The notes below the pieces were generated by a model that had not been told where the DNA came from, did no database searches, and saw only the letters and a program-made list of their open reading frames with translations. A DNA stretch of 64,000 nucleotides from an uncultured Sphingobacteriaceae bacterium (GTDB lineage Bacteria > Bacteroidota > Bacteroidia > Sphingobacteriales > Sphingobacteriaceae): contig CAMPKC010000003.1 in assembly GCA_946887045.1 (NCBI GenBank), forward strand, positions 88,687 to 152,686, given 5' to 3'. The translations under genes and the position numbers were made by a program. Positions 27,039 to 35,701 of the stretch are shown here, piece after piece; the stretch's first letter is position 1, and each line of letters begins with the position of its first letter.

Positions 27039-30000
27039 TCAATAATCCAGTTTATCACGCTCTGCCCGCTCATCTTCATATTTCGCCTGGTGCTCAAAAT
27101 CTTTAGCCAAATCTTCAAGAAGAGCGGTGATATGAGGAAATTTCGCTGATTTTATTTGGCCGAGTGTTCTGAAATATTTGCCAATGTGCCATTCCCTAGC
27201 ACCGCCATCAAAGGGTCCTCTTGATGAAAACCCCCTTTTATTATATGTGCTTGTTCTAAAACTCTCAAAAAGCGAATTCGAATTTATGCCTTCCATGATT
27301 TCGCATAAAATATCCGGTGGCCAGTTTAGCTCTTTTTGTGGGTCCATTTCTTTATTGATTTCTGGATATTTTGCGAATACATCACCAATTTTACCTTCAG
27401 CAAACGTCAGACGGTCACTTTCCTTGGCAAGCTCCAGAACACGATTTACCCAGTTGTTCAATTTATCAGCATCAATATCTCCCTGTATATCCGTTCCCGG
27501 AATAGCATGCCACGTTTGAAACAATTTGTAGGCAGATTGTGCCATTTGTGCCTTTTGCTGTATTTGCTCCTCAGTCAATTCAGCCTCCTGTTCATCGTCA
27601 GTTTCTGTTTTGTAAAGTTGTTCTAAAACCTGTATGAAGAATTCGGGATTTTCCGCCATCTCTCGATGAAGTATCGGAGTATTGCCATGATCAAAACCCT
27701 GATCTAGGAGCGGCAAGTATAGCCATTCGAGTCTTATGAGAGTATTATGGTCGGGTGTGTTTTTTTTGCGCAGTTCTTCAAAGATGTGCTGGATTTCATA
27801 CGAGTCCAAGCGTACATTTTCTTCCAGCTTATTGCTTATAAAATTAGTTAATACTTCAACCAATAAGGATTCGTCTAACTGTTCGGCAGCGTTGGAAGCT
27901 ACGTGTATTGCTGATGTAAACCTATTGTATTGCATCAACTTGGAAATTGCCTTGGATAAGTCTTCCGTAGGAGCATAAAAGTAGAAAGAATCCACCCTTT
28001 TCCAATACTCATCACTTACCTCCTGACTTGTTGTATCAATAAAATCCCACAGCACTCCGCCTGCAACTAACTTTAAAAATACATTTGTAAGGGCCATGGG
28101 TCCAAATCCTTTAGCTCGGAGTTTTTCATAAAGCTCGAAAACTGGTTGATTTCCATGCAATCGTCGTTTTCTATCAATAATCGATTGTGCAAATATTGTT
28201 TTCGTACCATCTGTTTTTAAACCTTCCCATATCTCTGAAAGTTCATTTTCGTCGTTTATTACATCTGCAACAGCAAAACCAAACGTTTGTAATTCAATGC
28301 CCGATAATTGGCTTCTAATCTCAAGTATCTTACCTAAACCATAATTATCATAAAGAAATTTGACAGCGTTAACTTTTTTATCATGAATAATTTTGGCCTG
28401 TTCTTCGTGACCAAGCCTTCGGGGTTTGCCCTCAATTGCTTCAGGCCAATGCTCCCGTAATATCCAAGTGTTTTGGTCAAGTGGATCAGCGGGAGTTAAC
28501 GAATTGTATAATTTTTCATAGCGCAATAGCACCTCCTCTGGTAGCGACCAATCTGCATCAGGATAAGTGCGGTGTCTCCCTACCATTTTGCGTAGCGTAT
28601 GCCATGATTTATTAGTTGCATGATCGACCTTGTCTAAGTGCTGTTCTAAAAAATCTAACACTTTTTCCCTGTCCCAGGGATTTAGATCAAAAGATTTCTC
28701 AACAAGTAGATCAAAACTTGCTTCTGTATCGTCAAACTGGTCAAACAGCAATTCAATTGCCAATGAATACGTATTGTAAAGCTCTTCATAACTTACTCCA
28801 TGTGGAATGGTTTCATCTGAAAGTCTCCAGCGCATTCGGTGAGTGGGACTTGCAGTACCATGACCAGAAGGCAATAAGCTTTTGACAACGGTTTTACCTA
28901 TTTCCTTATAAGCTTTCATCATCAGTTTTAGTGCTTCTATCCGGTCTGTTAACTTACCTAAGCTTTGGGGGAACCAAGACTTAAATATTTCGCGTAAACT
29001 ATTAATGGGCCTGTTAGCAAGGCTTCCACCAGGGTCATTTTGTGCTAAATTGGCTAAGACCAGTGCAACTCGGGTTAAGTGCTCCGGCATCCAAGCTAGA
29101 TTTTCCAAAGCCCATAACAAGCCAGTATGATAGGAGTTAGAATGGAGAAACCCCTTCTCTTCCTCAAACAATTGTTGCAAAGGGCCATTCTCAATTTTTA
29201 GTAGATCTTCAACTCTTGCCACAAAAGAGGCGGGCGATGCTTCGGCCAATAGTGGAAGCTCATGGTCGAGGGATTTCCATAATGCTGGATTTTCTGTTGC
29301 CAAGAGATTTGCTATAATATAATCCACCCACTTATCTGGGCGATCTGGTAGGTCAATTTTTATCTTATCACCATACATGGAAACAAGAATGATGCTTTGA
29401 ATCAAGCCCTCTCGCATCCACCTTGAATTTACAGGTCGAACACCTAACCAAGAAGCCCTATGCCGTTCTTCCGCTTCAAGGTTAAACTTTGGGTCTATCT
29501 CGCTATAGATATCAGTAAAAGCTTGTTTTAACTTATCGAAATCCGCTCGCGTACAGTACTTGCCGGCATGTGTCCAGGCATCAAGTGGAGAAGTCAGCCT
29601 CCAGGAGCCTCCGATTTGTACTACAGGGGCATCTGGTGTGTATATCCATCTTTTAAGTTTAGCGGTATACTTGTCGTAGTCTTCGTTGGCAAATAATTCA
29701 ATGACTTTCTTGTCTCCCTCGATATTTTCATCCCATCTTCCAGCAAGCATGGCTGGAATGAGGTCTCTAACATTTTTTGGATGCGCCCACTCGGGTATTA
29801 AACGGTTAAACTCAAGTTGTCTTCTTAAAACCGACAGGTTTCTGGCTGATCTTTTTGAAATTTTTTCAGCTTCAGTCCTTTCAAGACCGCTATCGACTAA
29901 AGCTTCTAGAAATTCTTCTCTTTCCAATGCTGGAAGGTTTATCCGGTCCTCCCATTGTCCGGAATTATCTATTCCCAACGGCACGTATACCACATGGCCC

Positions 30001-30839
30001 TTGCTTTTAGCTCTATTGATGATATTGTCATCCTCAAAGCGAACAAACAAGTACAAACGTTTATTTGCAACTAAGATTTCTCTGAAAGCGTCTGGACTAT
30101 CAACAATTAGTGCTCGGGCAAAAAAGTCTTCAACGACGACATCGTCGTTCTTGTAAGCGGCTATAACAAATGCAATCGCTTCCTCACGAGAAGTGCCTCT
30201 AATTGGTATTAGTGAAGGATGCTTTGATTGTGAAAAAAGAGCTTCTACCTGTTTCTGACGTCCTGCTAATACAACATTCGGTGTGAATTTAATTTTATTT
30301 CCCGTCGACCATTCCTCCCAAAAATCGTCTGCCGGTTGAATACCTTTTGGTAAAATAGATAGATGGTTGACAGCCAACCAAGCACCAACTGAAGGGGCTG
30401 TTTCGATCCATTCTTCCAAATCCTGTGCATCATAGACTCGTACTTCTTTCCAAAATAACTCTAAATTCTTTTCAGCGATCCATTCATCTTTCTTGGTCCA
30501 TAGCCTGGGTGTTACAAAAATATAGGTAGCATCTGCAGGGTTAAATCCCAGTGCATTTCCCTTGCGCTTTTCATAATCGCCATCTGCCTTGCCTTTAATA
30601 TCACTGGCAGTTCCAAATTCCCAAAGAGATGTTCCTAACGTCAAATAATCTGTTTCTTCAGATACTTCCAAAATGCCATCCCAACCTCCAATCAATACAT
30701 TTTCGCCCGCTGGAAAGCTAATTTTTTTAATGCTGCTCGATGTCGCCCTAATCAACTTTCTAACTAGCAGAGGCAGTTGATCTTGACAATCCCTTCTTGA
30801 AGCCCAGCTACGTAGATTAGCTGTATCTATCCATTTCAT
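27039..30839 (-). CDS. giant uncharacterised protein, candidate defence factor
   Basis: A 1266-residue soluble protein from a single gene. Residues about 1-180 look like a restriction-endonuclease-like domain: the GGWDG core (D54), then SLWEFG (E74) and K-G-K-A (K82-A85) with a conserved-looking DYEKR. This recalls PD-(D/E)xK nucleases, though the E-x-K spacing is unusual. Residues about 185-320 resemble a STAND-like NTPase with a decayed P-loop (IPIRGTSREEAIAF, lacking G-K-[ST]) and GHVVYVPLG. The rest (about 330-1266) is a long, mostly helical, probably repeat-rich region. The size and architecture suit a sensor-plus-effector abortive-infection protein. The context is an island with AbiE and mobile relics. 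I know homologous-looking hypothetical proteins but no established function. It has its own promoter region. Confidence 0.6.
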   Translation of the reverse strand: MKWIDTANLRSWASRRDCQDQLPLLVRKLIRATSSSIKKISFPAGENVLIGGWDGILEVSEETDYLTLGTSLWEFGTASDIKGKADGDYEKRKGNALGFNPADATYIFVTPRLWTKKDEWIAEKNLELFWKEVRVYDAQDLEEWIETAPSVGAWLAVNHLSILPKGIQPADDFWEEWSTGNKIKFTPNVVLAGRQKQVEALFSQSKHPSLIPIRGTSREEAIAFVIAAYKNDDVVVEDFFARALIVDSPDAFREILVANKRLYLFVRFEDDNIINRAKSKGHVVYVPLGIDNSGQWEDRINLPALEREEFLEALVDSGLERTEAEKISKRSARNLSVLRRQLEFNRLIPEWAHPKNVRDLIPAMLAGRWDENIEGDKKVIELFANEDYDKYTAKLKRWIYTPDAPVVQIGGSWRLTSPLDAWTHAGKYCTRADFDKLKQAFTDIYSEIDPKFNLEAEERHRASWLGVRPVNSRWMREGLIQSIILVSMYGDKIKIDLPDRPDKWVDYIIANLLATENPALWKSLDHELPLLAEASPASFVARVEDLLKIENGPLQQLFEEEKGFLHSNSYHTGLLWALENLAWMPEHLTRVALVLANLAQNDPGGSLANRPINSLREIFKSWFPQSLGKLTDRIEALKLMMKAYKEIGKTVVKSLLPSGHGTASPTHRMRWRLSDETIPHGVSYEELYNTYSLAIELLFDQFDDTEASFDLLVEKSFDLNPWDREKVLDFLEQHLDKVDHATNKSWHTLRKMVGRHRTYPDADWSLPEEVLLRYEKLYNSLTPADPLDQNTWILREHWPEAIEGKPRRLGHEEQAKIIHDKKVNAVKFLYDNYGLGKILEIRSQLSGIELQTFGFAVADVINDENELSEIWEGLKTDGTKTIFAQSIIDRKRRLHGNQPVFELYEKLRAKGFGPMALTNVFLKLVAGGVLWDFIDTTSQEVSDEYWKRVDSFYFYAPTEDLSKAISKLMQYNRFTSAIHVASNAAEQLDESLLVEVLTNFISNKLEENVRLDSYEIQHIFEELRKKNTPDHNTLIRLEWLYLPLLDQGFDHGNTPILHREMAENPEFFIQVLEQLYKTETDDEQEAELTEEQIQQKAQMAQSAYKLFQTWHAIPGTDIQGDIDADKLNNWVNRVLELAKESDRLTFAEGKIGDVFAKYPEINKEMDPQKELNWPPDILCEIMEGINSNSLFESFRTSTYNKRGFSSRGPFDGGAREWHIGKYFRTLGQIKSAKFPHITALLEDLAKDFEHQAKYEDERAERDKLDY

Positions 30840-31108
30840 AAGACTTATAATTTGATCTATAAAAATGCTAATTTTTCGCGAACCTCTTACTGATCAATAC
30901 GGTGCTGCTCCTGTCCCGCTTCTGTTTATAAAAGCTTATCTTCTCCGGGCGCGTAGACAAAAAGATTGAAATACGTTGGAACGCCACCAATATTTGACCT
31001 CCCTATTTTTTTGTCTTACCTTTATACCGTCGTTTTGGTCGGTTACCAAACCAACTACCAGCACATTTTTGCTCTTTGTATTTAATTGATATTTAGCTAT
31101 TTACAGCA
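30840..31108. other. gene-free stretch upstream of the giant gene
   Basis: About 270 bases between the giant gene's start and the tRNA-end-like sequence. It should hold the giant gene's promoter. I see one small hairpin (TTTGGTcggttACCAAA, about 31035-31050) and no gene. Confidence 0.4.
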
Positions 31109-31111
31109 ATA

Positions 31112-31135
31112 GGTTCGAGCCCAGGTGGGCGCACC
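31112..31135 (+). other. tRNA 3'-end-like sequence, possible attachment site
   Basis: GGTTCGAGCCC followed by AGGTGGGCGCACC looks like the T-loop and acceptor 3' strand of a tRNA gene. There is no matching 5' half upstream, and the T stem would pair poorly beyond two base pairs. A strong terminator and an integrase relic follow at once, as at attachment sites of integrative elements. I found no second copy in the window. Confidence 0.35.
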
Positions 31136-31140
31136 GGTTC

Positions 31141-31176
31141 AAAAGGTCTGTTTTACATCAAAACAGGCCTTTTTTC
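31141..31176 (+). terminator. intrinsic terminator after the tRNA-end-like sequence
   Basis: AAAAGGTCTGTTTT (31141-31154) pairs with AAAACAGGCCTTTT with one G-T wobble and a 5-base loop, ending in a T run to 31175. It is a classic terminator with the U tract on the + strand. Confidence 0.85.
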
Positions 31177-31268
31177 GTTTCTAAACGCAGATTTAACCTT
31201 CTGCGACAGTGGCTCAGGCAGTCGCCCTGATGTCAGGATTTACATAATTTTTTGTTGAACTTAACGCG

Positions 31269-31288
31269 AATACGTCACAAATACGTCA
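31269..31288 (+). repeat. tandem AATACGTCA repeats before the integrase relic
   Basis: AATACGTCA occurs at 31269-31277 and 31280-31288, an 11-bp period. It lies 31 bases before the integrase-relic ATG, where arm-type integrase sites are often found. The role is inferred. Confidence 0.45.
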
Positions 31289-31318
31289 TAACGAATTTGC
31301 GTGCTAAAGAAAGAAATT

Positions 31319-31732
31319 ATGGCAACTGTTAGCGCAGTAGTATATGAACATCAAAGAAAAGCAGACGGAACCTACAATGTAAAATTCGTGATTACCACAA
31401 AAATGAACGAAAATTTATCGATACCTCTCATTTTGTAACCTCTAAACAGCTGACTCAAAAAACACGTATTGTTTTGATGAACGAGTCTGGTGTAACAGAG
31501 ATTGCATCAATTCCAGCCAAGAACTGAGCAGAGTCAGGAAAATCAGAGAACCCTGTTGTATGCGTGCAAATACCTGAGCTTAAATCGAGTTGATCTCAAA
31601 TGCAAATAAAGAAATCTGTGATACAGAAATCTGATAGGCCATGGCCGGGAGTTTGACTTTGTTGGCTCGAAAATCATCGAAACCCTGATCAATACACTGC
31701 TTAGCACAGGATTGAATAAGCATAAATTTCTT
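31319..31732 (+). pseudogene. decayed tyrosine integrase, N-terminal part
   Basis: The ATG at 31319 opens MATVSAVVYEHQRKADGTYN, the hallmark N-terminus of Bacteroidota tyrosine recombinases. The frame then slips near 31405-31412: ERKFIDTSHFVTSKQLTQK continues in another frame, as in intact family members. Further scraps such as GREFDFVGSKIIETL appear near 31640-31690, separated by stop codons. The core-binding and catalytic domains (R-H-R-Y) are not found; the next 3 kb is a regulator gene on the other strand. It is a dead integrase that once moved an element here. Confidence 0.7.
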
Positions 31733-34669
31733 TTATTCCTTCTGTTTTTCAGATACATTCCGCTCACCTATCTCACTTTCAGCTAGCTTAAAATCCTTAA
31801 AAAAATTAAACAAATTGATCTCTCCGGTGATGTAAAGTTTTTTTCTTAGCCTGTAACGGCTAATTTCTACTCCCCTTGGAGAAATTTGCATAAGCTGTGC
31901 TATTTCCTTGGTAGACAAGTTCATCTTTAAGTATGCACATAAACGAAGATCATTAGTTGTCAGATTGGGATAAGCCGACTTAATATTATTCAGAAAGTTG
32001 GTATGTACCTTATCAAAGTAGATAGAAAACTGCTCCCATCCGCCATCAGCTTTCTCTTCTTGGCTTAGAGTTCGCAGTATTTTTTGAATATCCGTATGCG
32101 CTTTGTCCTCTAAAATACGCTTATTCAAATTGCTTAACTCTCCCTTTATCTTGCCCAAAAGCTCAGCCTTATGCCCAAGATGCATGGCAATAGAGGCGAG
32201 GTCGGAGTTCTTTGCTTCTATTTCGGTTTCAAGCTTTTCATTTTTAAGCTTTATAATTTCCCTTTCAGACTTATCAATTTCCAACTGGTGCAGATATTCC
32301 AGGTTCTTTTGCTCTTCCTCGAAGCGCTTTTGCTGAGTAAGTAATTTTTTATGCTGGTATTTGTAAATGCGGTAAATAACAAAAAGAGCTAGCAAGCAGT
32401 ACGTGAGATAGGCCCATACTGTTTTATACCATGGCGGACTTATCGAAATCTTATAGACGGCGGCTTCCGATTCGACCCCGAAATTTTTTCGCGCTTTTAC
32501 TTTAAAGATAAAGTCTCCGTGAGGCAAGTTAGTGTAATCTTTTTCCGTTTTCTTGCTGTATTCCGACCAGCCTTTATCAAATCCTTCAAGATAATAACTA
32601 TACTGAATATTCGACTGATTCTTATTTACAATAGCTGAGTACTCGAAATGAAGTGAATTTAGGGCATACTTTATCTTAGGGATATTTCGCTGTTTTCTAA
32701 TCTCGTTAACTTCGCCAAAATATCCCCCGAAAAGCAACGAATCTGCTTTACCAATCGTTTTAATCAGGCTAAACTGCACCTTAATGGAATTACCTCCGCC
32801 GACGTATTTATCAAAATTGACATGATAAAACCCCTTCTGTGCACCCACTAAAACATTGTATTTGTTAATAGGATTAATGTGCTCAAATCCGCTTACTAAT
32901 TTCCCATTGAGCTCCGGAATATAAAGCAATTCCATCTGTCCTTTACTGAACCTGCAGACACCAAGGTTCTTATCCTCTATAAACCAGATATTTCCGTCCG
33001 AATCTTCTTTTAAATACCGGATATATAACTTTTTGAAAATAGTCCTGAAATAGACGGAGGGTTCAAACCGATCCTTTCGGGCATTGTACTCATAGATGCC
33101 GTTTTCCGTACAGATAACGATGCGTCCTTTTACCTTGTATACGTGGTTGTTAAAAGATGAGGGAAGTCCGCCGTTCTTTGTATATAAGCTAACAACCGGA
33201 TTATCAAAATCGGTAATATTGATTTTGTAAACGCCTTTATATGGATGCGAGGCCCATAGCAGATTATTATCACCTACCGTGATAAAACGGGCTGATTCGG
33301 CAAAGTTTTTTATTTTCCCTAGCAGTTGGTATCTCGAAGAGCCCAAACCGAAGACATCAATTCCATTGTAATTTCCGGCCAGAACCACCGGTTTGTTAAA
33401 CTTTGGATGTCGGTATGAGATGAATTTCCAATAGCCTTTATCGGTTGAAAGCGGTTGAGCCTTCCCACCTGTCAAGGAAAATGCGCCCTCATGCTTGCCC
33501 AGAAATAAACGTTGGCCTACCACGTCCATTCCCCATACCTGACCAAGGGTATTTTCCACATAACTGATATCACCGTTTGCATAACTCAGATCGGTGTTAT
33601 CTTTTACTTTCAAAGAATATACCGCGCTCGATAGTCCGAAATACAAAGTATTGTTAAAGATAAGGGACGAATGCCCTACTCCTTCAGCGAAGATATCCGG
33701 GTTCACATGTTTAATAGCATTACTTGTCGCTATAATATCGATTCCGTTATTTGAGCCAAGCCATATGTTTTTATTGTGATCTTCATACATGCATAATACT
33801 GTGCTGTTTTGCAGCCCGGTATTCTTGGAAAAATTGTAAATAGTCTGACCGTTTTTATTCAGAATATAAAGTCCGTTATAATTTGTTGCAACTACCAGCA
33901 TACCATTTGCATCCTTAAACGCCTGCAAAATCTGCTTCCCCTTTAAACTGGCCGCCTGGTAAGAATTTAAAGGACTTAAACGCCCCTGAGAATAGGAAAA
34001 CAGTCCATGATTCATTGAACTGATCAAGATAGAATCTCCGCTAAAGCGGGACATAGAGGTAGCAACAAAATTTGGAGGTGTGGCCGCGAAACTCTCTGTT
34101 ATAGCTCCACTGTTCAGAATTGTTAAGCCTCTTTGTCTATCCTGCGCTATCACCTTTTTATTAGCTAAACCCAGAAAAACCCATTGCGAGCTCGAGGAAA
34201 TCACCTTAACACTATTACCAAATAACCTGAATATGGCATTGTCGGTCCTAAAATACACCTCCTTTCCGTATGCAACAATATCCCATATATCCGCAAAGGA
34301 ACGGTACTTGGTCGGCAACATAGGTTTTAAGCTATGGAATATTAGTTTGCCGTTAACCGCTGGAGAAAAATAACCAAATTCGTCTTGTCCACCCACGTAA
34401 ATTCGGTTATCTGCTCCAATAGCAATAGACCGAATAATAGTCTTGTTTGGCAGAGGGTAAAGCTTCCAGTAAGTGCCATCAAAGGTGAGAAGCCCCTCAT
34501 TATTGGCGAAGTACATTATTCCGTTGCGATCCTGCTGAATATCCCAACTTTGTGTTCCTCCGTTATATGCAGTTTTAGGGTAATTAGCAATTTCCGGTAA
34601 GCCGATTGGATTTTGACCGGAAGCACTTAGGTGCGTACAGAAAAACAGCAAAAGCAGAAACCGGAACAT
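31733..34669 (-). CDS. Reg_prop/Y_Y_Y membrane one-component regulator
   Basis: A 978-residue regulator with a signal peptide, then a periplasmic double beta-propeller (about residues 25-650) containing two-component-regulator propeller repeats such as NGLLTFDGTYWKLYPLP and DHNKNIWLGSNNGID. A Y_Y_Y domain (about 670-735) is followed by one membrane segment (about 742-764, VWAYLTYCLLALFVIYRIYK), a coiled coil (about 765-830), and a C-terminal LuxR-type helix-turn-helix (about 910-960, LSTKEIAQLMQISPRGVEIS). No histidine kinase or receiver is present, so it is a shortened relative of hybrid two-component systems. It is divergent from the glucan locus and most likely activates it. Tandem repeats in the shared promoter are its candidate site. 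Confidence 0.9.
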   Translation of the reverse strand: MFRFLLLLFFCTHLSASGQNPIGLPEIANYPKTAYNGGTQSWDIQQDRNGIMYFANNEGLLTFDGTYWKLYPLPNKTIIRSIAIGADNRIYVGGQDEFGYFSPAVNGKLIFHSLKPMLPTKYRSFADIWDIVAYGKEVYFRTDNAIFRLFGNSVKVISSSSQWVFLGLANKKVIAQDRQRGLTILNSGAITESFAATPPNFVATSMSRFSGDSILISSMNHGLFSYSQGRLSPLNSYQAASLKGKQILQAFKDANGMLVVATNYNGLYILNKNGQTIYNFSKNTGLQNSTVLCMYEDHNKNIWLGSNNGIDIIATSNAIKHVNPDIFAEGVGHSSLIFNNTLYFGLSSAVYSLKVKDNTDLSYANGDISYVENTLGQVWGMDVVGQRLFLGKHEGAFSLTGGKAQPLSTDKGYWKFISYRHPKFNKPVVLAGNYNGIDVFGLGSSRYQLLGKIKNFAESARFITVGDNNLLWASHPYKGVYKINITDFDNPVVSLYTKNGGLPSSFNNHVYKVKGRIVICTENGIYEYNARKDRFEPSVYFRTIFKKLYIRYLKEDSDGNIWFIEDKNLGVCRFSKGQMELLYIPELNGKLVSGFEHINPINKYNVLVGAQKGFYHVNFDKYVGGGNSIKVQFSLIKTIGKADSLLFGGYFGEVNEIRKQRNIPKIKYALNSLHFEYSAIVNKNQSNIQYSYYLEGFDKGWSEYSKKTEKDYTNLPHGDFIFKVKARKNFGVESEAAVYKISISPPWYKTVWAYLTYCLLALFVIYRIYKYQHKKLLTQQKRFEEEQKNLEYLHQLEIDKSEREIIKLKNEKLETEIEAKNSDLASIAMHLGHKAELLGKIKGELSNLNKRILEDKAHTDIQKILRTLSQEEKADGGWEQFSIYFDKVHTNFLNNIKSAYPNLTTNDLRLCAYLKMNLSTKEIAQLMQISPRGVEISRYRLRKKLYITGEINLFNFFKDFKLAESEIGERNVSEKQKE

Positions 34670-34761
34670 TGATCTATAATAAGTTGATTAAATCTACTGA
34701 AATTTCGGCTGAGTACCGAATGTTGTAGGTAAAAATCGCGTCATGTGCTGATTTATGAGTC

Positions 34762-34821
34762 TTGATGTAGTTTTGATGTACCCCTAAATACCGCATTTCG
34801 CTGGAAGTAGCTCTACATTTG
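34762..34821 (+). promoter_or_regulatory. promoter of the glucan locus with tandem repeats
   Basis: TACATTTG (34814-34821) is a perfect TAnnTTTG -7 box 27 bases before the first gene. Direct repeats TTGATGTA at 34762-34769 and 34773-34780 are exactly 11 bp apart, one helix turn, centred about 46 bases upstream of the box. This fits a dimeric activator such as the divergently encoded regulator. Confidence 0.55.
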
Positions 34822-34847
34822 TTCTGAAATAAAACCAATTAACCGTT

Positions 34848-35678
34848 ATGAGTATTAAACCGATATTGACCAGAGGCTACCTTTACGTACCGCTGATTTT
34901 TGCATGTCTATTTTCGGGATGCAAAGAAACTGAAGGAGATTTGGGAATACCAGCAAAGGCTGGATTCAACATAACTCCAGTTGGTGGTAAAGCCAACACT
35001 TACCTATTAGAAAGTAACTCTGAAAATGCCTTTCGCTATCAATGGGACATTGGAGCGGGGCAGGGCCTGAGAGCAGGTAAATCGACAGGCACAGCTTATT
35101 ATTTAAAAAAAGGAACGTATGAGATTAAACTTTACGCTTACGGTAACGGAGGCTATGATATTGCCAGCAAACAGATAATTGTAGCTAATGATGATCTGTC
35201 GCCGATCCTGAACAACCCAATTTTTCAAAAACTCACTGCACATCCCTGGAAGCTTGACGCTAACTCTACAGCACCAATCATCGTAGGTACTGAGGGTAAC
35301 CCTGCTGAATATTTCCAGGGAGGCCCGCTGGCTGATTGCCAAAAAGATGATGTCTACACCTTTGGATTTGTAAATAACGACTTCAAGGTTACGTACAAGG
35401 CCAACGGCGCTACTTTCAATGGCGGAAACATAGCTCCTAATTACAACTGTGCGGCCGACCGTTCTTACAGCGACGTGATTTTTACGTTCAGCACAGCAGT
35501 TTCCGGAGCCGGAATTGCTACGATTACTATGCCGGGTAACCCGCCATCGAACTTCATAGGAGTTACCGATGTATCATCCAATAATTATCGTATCATTTCG
35601 ATTTCTGATACACAAATGGTTCTAAGATCGGGTAAAACCAACGAGGCTGTCCACCAAATGAGATTTATAGCTCAATAA
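34848..35678 (+). CDS. surface glycan-binding lipoprotein with PKD domain
   Basis: A 276-residue lipoprotein with the lipobox ACLFSGC before KETEGD. Residues about 35-110 form a PKD domain (RYQWDIGAGQGL, then YYLKKGTYEIKLYAYG). The C-terminal part (about 125-276, with HPWKLDANSTAPIIVG) resembles lipocalin-like/DUF5004-type domains that carry W-K-L near their start. It is the first gene of the locus, before SusC and SusD, and probably a surface glycan-binding protein that captures beta-glucan. No catalytic motif is seen. Confidence 0.75.
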   Translation: MSIKPILTRGYLYVPLIFACLFSGCKETEGDLGIPAKAGFNITPVGGKANTYLLESNSENAFRYQWDIGAGQGLRAGKSTGTAYYLKKGTYEIKLYAYGNGGYDIASKQIIVANDDLSPILNNPIFQKLTAHPWKLDANSTAPIIVGTEGNPAEYFQGGPLADCQKDDVYTFGFVNNDFKVTYKANGATFNGGNIAPNYNCAADRSYSDVIFTFSTAVSGAGIATITMPGNPPSNFIGVTDVSSNNYRIISISDTQMVLRSGKTNEAVHQMRFIAQ

Positions 35679-35701
35679 CAATATTAACTAACCAAATAGC
35701 C

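Noticed and set aside
26751..27042. Overlapping open frames on both strands (62-91 residues)
   Set aside because: Arginine- and proline-rich peptides in a GC-rich block, no recognisable domain, and frames open on both strands, as expected from composition alone.
31036..31135. A complete tRNA gene
   Set aside because: Only a T-loop and acceptor-like 3' end are visible; no anticodon arm, D arm or matching 5' acceptor strand can be drawn.
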